In this document: positions 56,912 to 64,000 of the stretch, piece by piece
How positions within the stretch are numbered: position 1 is the stretch's first letter
Layout of the letters: each line of letters opens with the position of its first letter
NCBI RefSeq assembly: GCF_008761635.1
Contig: NZ_CP044344.1
Location: forward strand, 2,852,001-2,916,000
Source: Nocardioides cynanchi
Lineage (GTDB): Bacteria; Actinomycetota; Actinomycetes; Propionibacteriales; Nocardioidaceae
Length of the DNA: 64,000 nucleotides
Direction: 5' to 3'
Made by a program: the position numbers and the translations under genes
Notes under the pieces: generated by a model
Told to the model about the DNA's origin: nothing
Seen by the model: the letters and a program-made list of their open reading frames with translations, nothing else
Database searches by the model: none

Positions 56912-57493
56912 GTGACCCGGCGGGAGCAGATCCTCGACACCGCGGCCGAGCTGTTCGCCGCGAGGGGTTTCCACGGCGTCTCCGTGGGCGAGCTGGGGCG
57001 GGCCTGCGGGATCACCGGGCCGGCGCTGTACAAGCACTTCCCCTCCAAGGACGCCGTGCTCGCCGAGATGCTGGTCAGCATCAGCGAGCGGCTGCTCGCC
57101 GAGGGGCGCGACCGGGTGGCCCGCGCCGATGACGCGGACAGCGCCGTCGAGGCCCTGGTCGCCTGGCACATCGACTTCGCCCTGCGGCACCGGGCGCTGA
57201 TCGTGGTCCAGGACCGCGACTGGCAGTCGTTGCCGCCGGAGGCCCGCGAGCGGGTGCGCGCCCTGCAGCGCGAGTACGTCGACGTCTGGGCGGCCCAGCT
57301 CAGGAGGGTGCATCGCGGGCTGCACACCGACCGGGCCCGGGCGATGGCGCACGCGGCGTTCGGTCTGATCAACTCCACCCCGCACAGCGGGCTGATCGCC
57401 GACGAGGCGATGCGCGGCGTGCTGCACCGGATGGCGATGGGGGCCCTGACCGGGCCGCTCGGCGCGACGCGAGCACCCGACGCGGGGAGCTGA
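56912..57493 (+). CDS. TetR-family regulator of the leucine-catabolism operon
   Basis: A 193-residue TetR protein. The N-terminal HTH is REQILDTAAELFAARGFHGVSVGELGRACGITGPALYKHFPSKDAVLAEM, the standard pattern with the YKHFPSK recognition helix end. The C-terminal ligand domain is helical and non-specific. The GTG at 56912 follows TAACGT by six bases; a GTG at 56906 is also possible. It is divergent from the carboxylase operon with two matching operators between them, so autoregulation and repression of the operon by an acyl-CoA-released repressor are inferred. Confidence 0.9.
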   Translation: MTRREQILDTAAELFAARGFHGVSVGELGRACGITGPALYKHFPSKDAVLAEMLVSISERLLAEGRDRVARADDADSAVEALVAWHIDFALRHRALIVVQDRDWQSLPPEARERVRALQREYVDVWAAQLRRVHRGLHTDRARAMAHAAFGLINSTPHSGLIADEAMRGVLHRMAMGALTGPLGATRAPDAGS

Positions 57494-57554
57494 GCACTGG
57501 GCCGTCGACTTCGTGGCACGCTGGGCCCACACACGGCCGACGGGGGAGACCAGC

Positions 57555-59108
57555 ATGGCGACGGTGCACATCGGGAACGGGTCGGCACGTCGAGCCGTCG
57601 GGGGTGCGGCGGCGGCCGTCCTGCTGGCCGCGACCGGCGCAGGAGGGGCCCGGGCCGGGATCGTCGCCTCGCCCGCCTGGACCGGTTTCGCCGCCGACGC
57701 CCAGCACACCGGCATCGCCGCGGCGTCGCCCCAGCCGCTGAACCGCCTCCACTGGCAGACGCGGGTCGACCACCACCCGCAGTACTCCGGCGGCGAGGGG
57801 CCCTTCTCCCACTACGGCTCCCCGATGATCACGAGCACCAACACCGTGGTCGTGCCGACCCGGATCGGCCCACGCCGGGGCTTCGAGCTCCGCGCGTACG
57901 ACGGCGCGGACGGCAGGCGTACCTGGCGGCTGTCCACCGACTACTCCCTGCCGCAGGGCGTCAGCCTCCAGTTCCCGCCTCCGCTTCCGGCGACGCTCGT
58001 CGACGACCGGCACGTGGCGGTGGCAGCCGCCGGGGGGACGCTGCTGATCCGCTCGGCGGTCGACCGGCCCCAGGGCCGGGTGAGCCGGGTGGCGTTCTAC
58101 GGGCTGGGCCACTGGCGCGCCCATCGCGCCGCCTACCGCGCGGCTGTGCAGATCACCACGCCGCTGACCACGGGCCCGGACGGCTCGGTCTACTTCGGCT
58201 TCTCCGCGGCGCCGCACGCGCCCGGGCACCTGCGCAGTGGCATCGCCCGGATCTCGCCCTCCGGGCACGGGAGCTGGGTGGCGGCCCGGGACCTCGCCGG
58301 AACGCACCGCGCCTCCCGGGTGGCGCTCGGCTGCGCGCCGGCCCTCTCCCCCGACGGCACCACCGGCTACGTCGCCGTGGTCTCCCGGAGCCGGTCCCGG
58401 CTGGTCGGCTTCGACACCGCGACCCTGGCCCCGAGGTACCGGCACGGGCTGGTCGACCCCCAGACAGGCGCTCCGGCACTGGTGCTGGACGAGTCGTCGG
58501 CGACGCCGACCGTCGGCCCGGACGGCGACGTGTTCTACGGCGTGCTCGGGAACCCGCTCGAGCAGCACGACGACCGCGGCTGGCTGCTGCACTTCGACGC
58601 GCACCTGAACAGGGTGCTGACCCCGGGGTCGTTCGGCTGGGACCAGACCGTCTCGGTGGTCCCGGCGAGCTCCGTCCCGAGCTATGCCGGCGGCTCGTCG
58701 TACCTGCTGGTGAGCAAGTACAACAACTACCTGCGCGGGCCGCAGGGCGACGGCCGCAACCGGCTGGCGCTCCTCGACCCGCACGCCGCCCAGACCGACC
58801 GCTACTCCTCGGTCGAGGTGATGCTCGAGGTGCGGACCGTGCTCTCGCCGCGACATCCGCCGAACACCCCGGCAGGCACCCGCTACGAGTGGTGCATCAA
58901 CGCGATCGCCGTCGACCCGGTCACCGGCTCCGCAATCGCCAACAACGAGGACGGCCACCTCTACCGGTGGGACCTCGACACCGGGCAGCTCACCGACCAG
59001 ATCCGGCTGAACGGGCCGCGCGGGCAGGCCTACACCTCGACCGTGATCGGACCGGACGGCACGGCGTACGCCATCCAGAACGCCGTGCTGTACGCCGTCG
59101 GCGGCTGA
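57555..59108 (+). CDS. Exported PQQ-like beta-propeller protein
   Basis: A 517-residue secreted protein: signal sequence (RRAVGGAAAAVLLAATGAGG), WTGFAADAQHTGIA near the start and repeated blades with PDGSVYFGF, SPDGTTGYVAVV, GPDGDVFYGV and GPDGTAYAIQNAVLYAV. This is the PQQ/WD-like beta-propeller pattern, without the tryptophan docking motifs of true quinoproteins. The role could be adhesion or ligand binding. GGGGGAGACC precedes the ATG. Confidence 0.75.
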   Translation: MATVHIGNGSARRAVGGAAAAVLLAATGAGGARAGIVASPAWTGFAADAQHTGIAAASPQPLNRLHWQTRVDHHPQYSGGEGPFSHYGSPMITSTNTVVVPTRIGPRRGFELRAYDGADGRRTWRLSTDYSLPQGVSLQFPPPLPATLVDDRHVAVAAAGGTLLIRSAVDRPQGRVSRVAFYGLGHWRAHRAAYRAAVQITTPLTTGPDGSVYFGFSAAPHAPGHLRSGIARISPSGHGSWVAARDLAGTHRASRVALGCAPALSPDGTTGYVAVVSRSRSRLVGFDTATLAPRYRHGLVDPQTGAPALVLDESSATPTVGPDGDVFYGVLGNPLEQHDDRGWLLHFDAHLNRVLTPGSFGWDQTVSVVPASSVPSYAGGSSYLLVSKYNNYLRGPQGDGRNRLALLDPHAAQTDRYSSVEVMLEVRTVLSPRHPPNTPAGTRYEWCINAIAVDPVTGSAIANNEDGHLYRWDLDTGQLTDQIRLNGPRGQAYTSTVIGPDGTAYAIQNAVLYAVGG

Positions 59109-59118
59109 CGGGAGCGCC

Positions 59119-59826
59119 TCAGACCAGGTGGTCGATCTCGGCCGTCGGGTCGTCGAGCAGCGCCAGCACCCGCGCGGCGCGGACCGCGGCGTCCACGGCG
59201 ACCGCGAGGTCGCCCTCGGGCTGAGCCGGATCGGGCCCGGGAGCCGACTCGTCGGGTCGCGCCGCGGCCAGGGTGGCCAGCTCGGCCTCGAGCCCGTCGG
59301 GCGAGAGCCCCCGCAGCCGCAGCAGCACCCACGGGTCGCCGTCGATCAGCCAGGCGACCTGGAGCAGCACGGCCAGCGCGTGCCGGCACGGGTCGACCCA
59401 CGACTGGCAGGGGCACGCCGAGCCCAGCTCGCCGCCGTAGGGGAGGAGCTCGACGCCGACCTCCTCGGCCTGCTCGACGAGGCGGTGCGGGAGCTCGCCC
59501 GCGAGCAGGCCGGCCAGGTGACCCGACTCGCCCGCCACCACCTCCACGAAGGCGCTCACGCTGCCCGGGTCGAGCCCGGGCAGGGTCGCGACCACCGTCC
59601 AGACGTCGGCACCGTCGAGGCAGCGCGCCACGACCTGGCCGGCGTCCACCGTGATCTGGCCGATGCCGCCCCCGCGGGATAGCACGCGGGCGGCGTGCAG
59701 GTCGTTGTCGGAGTACGACGCCTCCTCGACCGCGCGGACCCACGCCCGTCCCCACCACGTGGCGGCCCGCGAGGTGCTGCGCCGGGGCGGGATCCGGGTG
59801 AAGGTGACCCCGGAGAAGGCGCTCAC
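59119..59826 (-). CDS. SWIM zinc-finger protein
   Basis: A 235-residue protein. The SWIM motif CPCQSWVDPCRH (CxC...CxH, about 134-145) lies in the middle. The N-terminal part (SAFSGVTFTRIPPRRS, WWGRAWVRAVEEASY) is typical of SWIM proteins encoded beside SNF2 helicases. The GTG overlaps the helicase stop (GTGA), so the two are coupled. Together they resemble the HelZ-type helicase/SWIM pair in actinobacteria. It probably binds DNA or helps the helicase. Confidence 0.85.
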   Translation of the reverse strand: MSAFSGVTFTRIPPRRSTSRAATWWGRAWVRAVEEASYSDNDLHAARVLSRGGGIGQITVDAGQVVARCLDGADVWTVVATLPGLDPGSVSAFVEVVAGESGHLAGLLAGELPHRLVEQAEEVGVELLPYGGELGSACPCQSWVDPCRHALAVLLQVAWLIDGDPWVLLRLRGLSPDGLEAELATLAAARPDESAPGPDPAQPEGDLAVAVDAAVRAARVLALLDDPTAEIDHLV

Positions 59827-62525
59827 GGCTGCTTCCGGAGGGCGACGAGGTCGAGCAGCTCCTCGTTGCTGAGCTCGGTCAGCGCACCCTCGCCGCGGGC
59901 CAGCACCGCGTCGGCCAGCGACCGCTTGCGGCGGAGGAGCTCGGCGACCCGCTCCTCGACGGTGCCCTGGGTGACCATCCGGTGCACCTGCACCGCCCGG
60001 GTCTGCCCGATCCGGTGGGCGCGGTCGGTGGCCTGGTCCTCGACGGCGGGGTTCCACCAGCGGTCGACGTGGATCACGTGGTCGGCCCGGGTGAGGTTGA
60101 GCCCGGTGCCGCCGGCCCGCAGGGACAGCAGGAAGACCGGTACGCCGCCCGCGTCGGGGCCGGCCTGGAAGCTGGCGACCATTGCGTCACGCCGGAGCAC
60201 CGGGGTGCCTCCGTGCAGGAACTGGTGCGGCACCCCGGCCCGGCCCAGGTGCTCCTCGATCAGCCGGGCCATCGCGACGTACTGGGTGAACACCAGCACC
60301 GAGCTGCCCTCGGCCAGGGCGGTGCCGAGCAGCTCGTCGAGCAGGTCGAGCTTCTCCGAGCGCCCGGCGAGGCGGCCACCGGACTGCTTGAGGAAGTGGG
60401 CCGGGTGGTTGCAGATCTGCTTCAGACCGGTCAGCAGCTTGAGCACCAGCCCCCGGCGGGTGTCCTCGTCGGCGTGCTCGATGCGGGCCATGGTGTCGCG
60501 CACGAACGACTCGTAGAGCACCACCTGCTCGCGGGTCAGGCCGAGCAGATGGTCGGTCTCGGTCTTCTCCGGGAGCTCCGGCGCGATGCCGGGGTCGGAC
60601 TTGCGGCGCCGCATCAGGAAAGGCCCGATCAGGCCGGCGAACTGTCGCGCCTTGGTCGGCTCGAGACCGGACTCGATCGGGCCCGCCCACACCTTGCGGA
60701 ACGCCTGGCGACTGCCGAGCAGGCCCGGGGTGGTCCAGTCGAGGATCGCCCAGAGCTCGGTCAGGTTGTTCTCGACCGGGGTGCCGGTCAGGGCCACCCG
60801 GGCGGTGCCGGGGATCGAGCGGAGCGCCCGAGCGGTGGCGGACCGGGCGTTCTTCACGTGCTGGGCCTCGTCGGCCACGACCAGCCCCCACGTCTGCCCG
60901 GCCAGGGACGCGGCGTGGTTGCGGAGCGTTCCGTAGGTGGTGAGCACGAACCCGTGGGGGTCCAGACCGGTCAGCGACCGCTGCCCGCCGTGGAAGCGCC
61001 GGGTGTCGACACCGGGCGCGAATCGGTGGATCTCGGCCTCCCAGTTGCCGAGCAGCGAGGCCGGGCAGACCACCAGGGTCGGGCCGGCGTCGAGCGGGGA
61101 GCGGTGCAGGTGCAGCGCGATCAGGGTGATCGTCTTGCCCAGACCCATGTCGTCGGCCAGGCAGGCGCCCAGGCCCATCGCGGTCAGCTCGTCGAGCCAG
61201 GTCAGGCCCTGGCGCTGGTAGTCACGCAGGTCGGCGGTCAGGCCGGGTGGCTCGGGCAGCAGCGGCGCCGTCGACGCGGCGAGCAGCCGCTCGCGCAGCT
61301 GGAGCAGGCTGGCCCCGACGATGACCTCGGCCGGGGCATCGTCCACGTCGATCACGCCCGTGAGCGCGGCGGCGACCGCCTGCGCGGGCTTCACGGTGCG
61401 GATCAACCTGCTGCGGGCCTTGCGGGCGACCGCCGGGTCGATCACGGTCCAGCTGCCCCGCAGCTTGAGCATCGGGGAGGTCGCTCGCGCCAGCTCGTCC
61501 ATCTCGGCCTCGCTGAGCGGGTCACCACGCAGGGCGACCTGCCAGCGGAAGGCGAACATCGCGTCGCCGCTGAGCACCCCTTCAACCAGCTGGGCCTCCC
61601 GCCGGGCCGGCGCCCGGTCGAGTGTCGCGCTGGCCCGGAGGTCGCGGCCGAGGCTGCGCGGCCAGAGCACGTCGACGCCGGAGTCGCGCAGGGCCTCGAC
61701 GCCCACGTCGAGGAGGCTCACCAGGTCGTCGGTGTCGAGCGTGATCTGGTCGGGCACCGGCAGCTCGAGCAGCCGCTCCAGCGGGGGCCAGGCGGCGGCC
61801 GCGGACCGCAGGGCGATCGTGGCGTGGGTGCGGGCCCGCTCACCGAACCCGTGCACCGAGGGGGCGTCCTGCCACAGGCTGGCCGCGTCCCGGACGTGGA
61901 GCGGGTCCTCCTCGGCGTGGACCTGGAGGACGATCCGGCACGAGCCACCGACCAGCTCCTCCTCGTCGGCCTCGACCCGCAGCGACAGCGTGACCAGCTG
62001 CGGGCGGCTCGCGTCGTCGCGGTGCCGCTCGACCAGGCCGCGCAGCCGTGAGGTGAACGCCTCGGAGACCGGCGGCCGGCCGGGTGCGGACGAGGGCCGC
62101 GCCGGCACCGGCGCCGGCAGCGGTGCGCTGCGCGGCATCGCGTCGACCACGGCGTCGACCATGCGGCGTACGACGTGCTCGGCGTCGGCGACCGGCAGGC
62201 CGGCCCAGGCCCGCGACTCGGCCAGGCGCTGCAGTCGCTCGGAGTCGTCGGCGGCGAGGGGCGCCAGCCGCCAGACACCGTCGGCCGGCTCGAACTTCCC
62301 GGCCGCGACGAATCGCATCGCCAGCAGGGCCGCCGCCGCGAGCAGTCCGACGGAGGGATGGGCGTCGGAGCTGACGCGGGCCTTGGCCAGCACCGGCAGC
62401 GCTGCCCGGATCGGCAGCGAGATCGTGCGGCTGCCGGCCGCCCCGTCGGTGAACTCGACCACGCCCAGCCGCGGGCTGTCGGCGGCGTGCAGCGTCGCCG
62501 GCCCCGTCAGCGGCACGAAGCTCAA
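59823..62525 (-). CDS. SNF2-family DNA helicase/translocase
   Basis: A 900-residue SNF2/RapA-type ATPase. Motif I DDMGLGKT (about 456-463), motif II VADEAQHVKNARS (about 549-561), motif III ALTGTPVENN, and helicase_C motifs SLRAGGTGLNL and DRAHRIGQTR. The first 430 residues are an SNF2-associated N-terminal domain. It moves on double-stranded DNA and may remodel complexes. It starts with TTG behind GGGGAGGTGG. Coupled with the SWIM gene. Confidence 0.92.
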   Translation of the reverse strand: MSFVPLTGPATLHAADSPRLGVVEFTDGAAGSRTISLPIRAALPVLAKARVSSDAHPSVGLLAAAALLAMRFVAAGKFEPADGVWRLAPLAADDSERLQRLAESRAWAGLPVADAEHVVRRMVDAVVDAMPRSAPLPAPVPARPSSAPGRPPVSEAFTSRLRGLVERHRDDASRPQLVTLSLRVEADEEELVGGSCRIVLQVHAEEDPLHVRDAASLWQDAPSVHGFGERARTHATIALRSAAAAWPPLERLLELPVPDQITLDTDDLVSLLDVGVEALRDSGVDVLWPRSLGRDLRASATLDRAPARREAQLVEGVLSGDAMFAFRWQVALRGDPLSEAEMDELARATSPMLKLRGSWTVIDPAVARKARSRLIRTVKPAQAVAAALTGVIDVDDAPAEVIVGASLLQLRERLLAASTAPLLPEPPGLTADLRDYQRQGLTWLDELTAMGLGACLADDMGLGKTITLIALHLHRSPLDAGPTLVVCPASLLGNWEAEIHRFAPGVDTRRFHGGQRSLTGLDPHGFVLTTYGTLRNHAASLAGQTWGLVVADEAQHVKNARSATARALRSIPGTARVALTGTPVENNLTELWAILDWTTPGLLGSRQAFRKVWAGPIESGLEPTKARQFAGLIGPFLMRRRKSDPGIAPELPEKTETDHLLGLTREQVVLYESFVRDTMARIEHADEDTRRGLVLKLLTGLKQICNHPAHFLKQSGGRLAGRSEKLDLLDELLGTALAEGSSVLVFTQYVAMARLIEEHLGRAGVPHQFLHGGTPVLRRDAMVASFQAGPDAGGVPVFLLSLRAGGTGLNLTRADHVIHVDRWWNPAVEDQATDRAHRIGQTRAVQVHRMVTQGTVEERVAELLRRKRSLADAVLARGEGALTELSNEELLDLVALRKQP

Positions 62526-62641
62526 CGCCCACCTCCCCTCGACGCGGCGGCTGTGCCGCCGACCCCGACGCTAGACCGCCGTACCGACAGCGCCACCGGC
62601 ACCGGCGCGGCCCGGACCGACCAGCGATCTCACGAGAAGTG

Positions 62642-62677
62642 TTGCAAGACATCTTTCGAAAGGATACTTTCGATTCC
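62642..62677 (+). promoter_or_regulatory. Promoter and ArsR operator before the regulator gene
   Basis: TTGCAA (62642-62647) and TACTTT (62665-62670) are separated by 17 bases, a good -35/-10 pair, and the ATG follows seven bases later (leaderless). The palindrome CTTTCGAAAG (62653-62662) sits in the spacer with a second half-site CTTTCG at 62667-62672. The likely binder is the ArsR-type protein encoded downstream. Confidence 0.65.
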
Positions 62678-63313
62678 ATGACCGGCGCACCCAGCTACCG
62701 ACGGCTCCGCGACCCCCGCGAGCTCGCCGCGCTCGCGCATCCCGTCCGGATCGGGATCATGGAACTGCTCACCGTCTCCGGGCCGCTGACCGCCACCGAG
62801 CTCGCCGACCGGCTCGACGAGACCCCGGCGAACTGCTCCTGGCACCTGCGCAAGCTCGCCGAGCACCACTTCGTGGAGGAGGCCGGAGGTGGCGTCGGGC
62901 GGCAACGCCCCTGGCAGGTTACCCAGGTCGGCCTGGCCTGGGACGAGGAGGACGCCTCGCCCGCCCAGGTGCGGGCCGGGCGGGCGCTGGAGCAGATGTT
63001 CCTGGAGCGGCAGGTCACCCGGTTCCATCAGGCCCGCGCCCGGCTCCGCGACGACGGCGACGGCGAGTGGGGTGCGGCCGCCACCGTGACCCAGTCCGCG
63101 AGCTGGCTCACCCTCGACGAGCTCGACGAGATCAACGCCGAGATCCGGGCCGTGCTCGAGCGCTACACCGACCGGATCTCCGACCCTGCGAAGCGGCCGG
63201 CAGGTGCGCGTCTGTGCGAGCTCGTCGCGTGGGGGGCGCCACTGCTCCTGCCCGGGGTCGAGCCGGTCGCCGGGACCGGCGAGACGCCGCTGGCAGGAGC
63301 TGACGCGTCATGA
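62678..63313 (+). CDS. ArsR-like winged-helix regulator
   Basis: A 211-residue regulator with an N-terminal ArsR/HTH_20 fold: RELAALAHPVRIGIMELL, LTATELADRLDETPANCSWHLRKLAEHHFVEEAG. The single Cys is part of the recognition helix, and there is no metal-binding pair, so it likely senses something other than metals. The C-terminus is a helical domain of its own. The following gene begins with ATGA overlap and is an MFS transporter, the expected target of regulation. Confidence 0.85.
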   Translation: MTGAPSYRRLRDPRELAALAHPVRIGIMELLTVSGPLTATELADRLDETPANCSWHLRKLAEHHFVEEAGGGVGRQRPWQVTQVGLAWDEEDASPAQVRAGRALEQMFLERQVTRFHQARARLRDDGDGEWGAAATVTQSASWLTLDELDEINAEIRAVLERYTDRISDPAKRPAGARLCELVAWGAPLLLPGVEPVAGTGETPLAGADAS

Positions 63314-64000
63314 GACAGGCCTTCCACCGGCCCGGCTTCCCCCGTCTGTACCTCGGCCTGACCACCTCGATGTTCGGCGACTCGGTGATGCTGCTGGTGC
63401 TGTCGGTCTGGGTCAAGACGCTGACCGGGTCGAACGCCCAGGCGGGCCTGACGTTCCTCTTCCTCGCGGTCTCGGCCCTCTTCGCCCCCCTGATGGGGCT
63501 CGGGATCGACCGGGTACGACGCAAGCCGCTGCTGGTGTGGGGGCATCTGGCCTCCGGGGTGCTGGTCCTGCCGCTGCTCCTGGTCCACGGGGCCGGGCAG
63601 GTCTGGATCATCTGGGCGGTCGCGGCCGGCTACGGCGTCTCGTTCATCGCCCTCCCGGCCGCGCTCAACGGCCTGCTCAAGGAGCTGATGCCGGACGAGA
63701 TGCTGGTCGACGCCAACGCCTCGCTCCAGACCACCAAGGAGTCCTTCCGGCTCGTCGGCCCGCTGATCGGCGCGCTGCTCTTCACCTGGGTGGGTGGCTG
63801 GGTGGTGGCGCTTCTCGATGCCGCGACCTTCTTCGCGGCCGCGCTGGTGATCTCGACGCTCACTCTCTCGGAGGCCCCGCCCGAGCGGGAGACGACGCAG
63901 TTCTGGACCCAGATGACAGCAGGCCTGCGGCACCTGGCCACGGACCGGGTCCTCAAGCACGTGCTGGTCGGCTTCGCCATGTGCATCCTCGTGATCGGAT
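63310..64000 (+). CDS. MFS transporter, N-terminal part (runs off window end)
   Basis: About 230 residues are visible, with roughly seven helices. FPRLYLGLTTSMFGDSVMLLVLSVWVKTLTGS, GLGIDRVRRKPLLVWGH and SFIALPAALNGLLKELMPDEMLVDANASLQTTKES match the DHA3-like (macrolide/antibiotic efflux) MFS group. The ATG overlaps the stop of the ArsR gene. Its end lies outside the window. Confidence 0.85.
   Translation, partial: MRQAFHRPGFPRLYLGLTTSMFGDSVMLLVLSVWVKTLTGSNAQAGLTFLFLAVSALFAPLMGLGIDRVRRKPLLVWGHLASGVLVLPLLLVHGAGQVWIIWAVAAGYGVSFIALPAALNGLLKELMPDEMLVDANASLQTTKESFRLVGPLIGALLFTWVGGWVVALLDAATFFAAALVISTLTLSEAPPERETTQFWTQMTAGLRHLATDRVLKHVLVGFAMCILVIG

Noticed and set aside
1..64000. Phage, IS element or integrated plasmid
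   Set aside because: No integrase, transposase, terminal repeat or tRNA-end duplication was seen.

Overview
The window is high-GC DNA (roughly 70% by eye) packed with genes on both strands, many starting with GTG. Markers such as a GTP-type PEP carboxykinase, a Bpa-type proteasome activator, SigE-family ECF sigma, DUF4446, DUF5926 and GGTCTCGACTCCGCTCGACC-type repeats point to an actinobacterium, most likely Nocardioidaceae (Nocardioides-like). That placement is inferred from gene content and style, not from a search. It looks like ordinary chromosome: no phage, IS element, CRISPR array or origin was seen. Three tRNA genes are present.

Layout. 1-6.1 kb: a truncated PAP2 phosphatase, a three-gene flavin electron-transfer operon (ferric-reductase-like flavoprotein, exported FMN-binding protein, ApbE flavin transferase), a membrane protein with a Gly/His tail, and thrC. 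6.2-12.7 kb: an exonuclease/DUF294 signalling pair, tRNA-Arg, pckG, then a TrmB/LuxR-like regulator facing a 43-residue secreted-peptide gene with phased TTGCA repeats upstream of it. 12.6-18.7 kb: two tRNA-Ser genes, a free-standing biotin carrier, a nitrilase-family enzyme, a MobA-like protein with DUF6457, a quinone oxidoreductase and bpa. 18.7-28.7 kb: an NTR-like membrane protein, serS with two HAD phosphatases, a PAP2/diacylglycerol-kinase fusion, an ECF sigma module with two paralogous FG-GAP-like membrane proteins, DUF4446 and pheA. 28.7-39 kb: VOC proteins, a GDT1-type transporter, arcA, a SEC-C protein, a glycerophosphodiesterase, GNAT and DinB proteins, a Ser/Thr kinase, a small ORF with a structured leader, and an AAA ATPase. 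39-48.7 kb: MFS/MarR pair, CPBP protein, secreted modular protein, kinase-like protein, Fpg/Nei glycosylase with rhodanese, lipoprotein, aat and EcsC. 48.7-57.5 kb: a sulfotransferase operon whose middle gene looks like a degenerate paralogue, then a leucine-catabolism operon (methylcrotonyl-CoA carboxylase and HMG-CoA lyase) divergent from its likely TetR regulator. 57.5-64 kb: a beta-propeller protein, a SWIM/SNF2 helicase pair, and an ArsR-MFS operon cut by the window end.

A recurring theme is expression style: many genes have a TANNNT -10 box ending 6-8 nt before the start codon with no Shine-Dalgarno, so much of the region is probably transcribed as leaderless mRNA. Genes inside operons instead use GTGA/ATGA overlaps or clear GGAGG-type sites.

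The best candidates for an undescribed system are the regulator/secreted-peptide pair at 11.1-12.5 kb, the sigma factor with two paralogous extracytoplasmic proteins at 24.0-27.2 kb, and the sulfotransferase trio at 48.7-52.2 kb.
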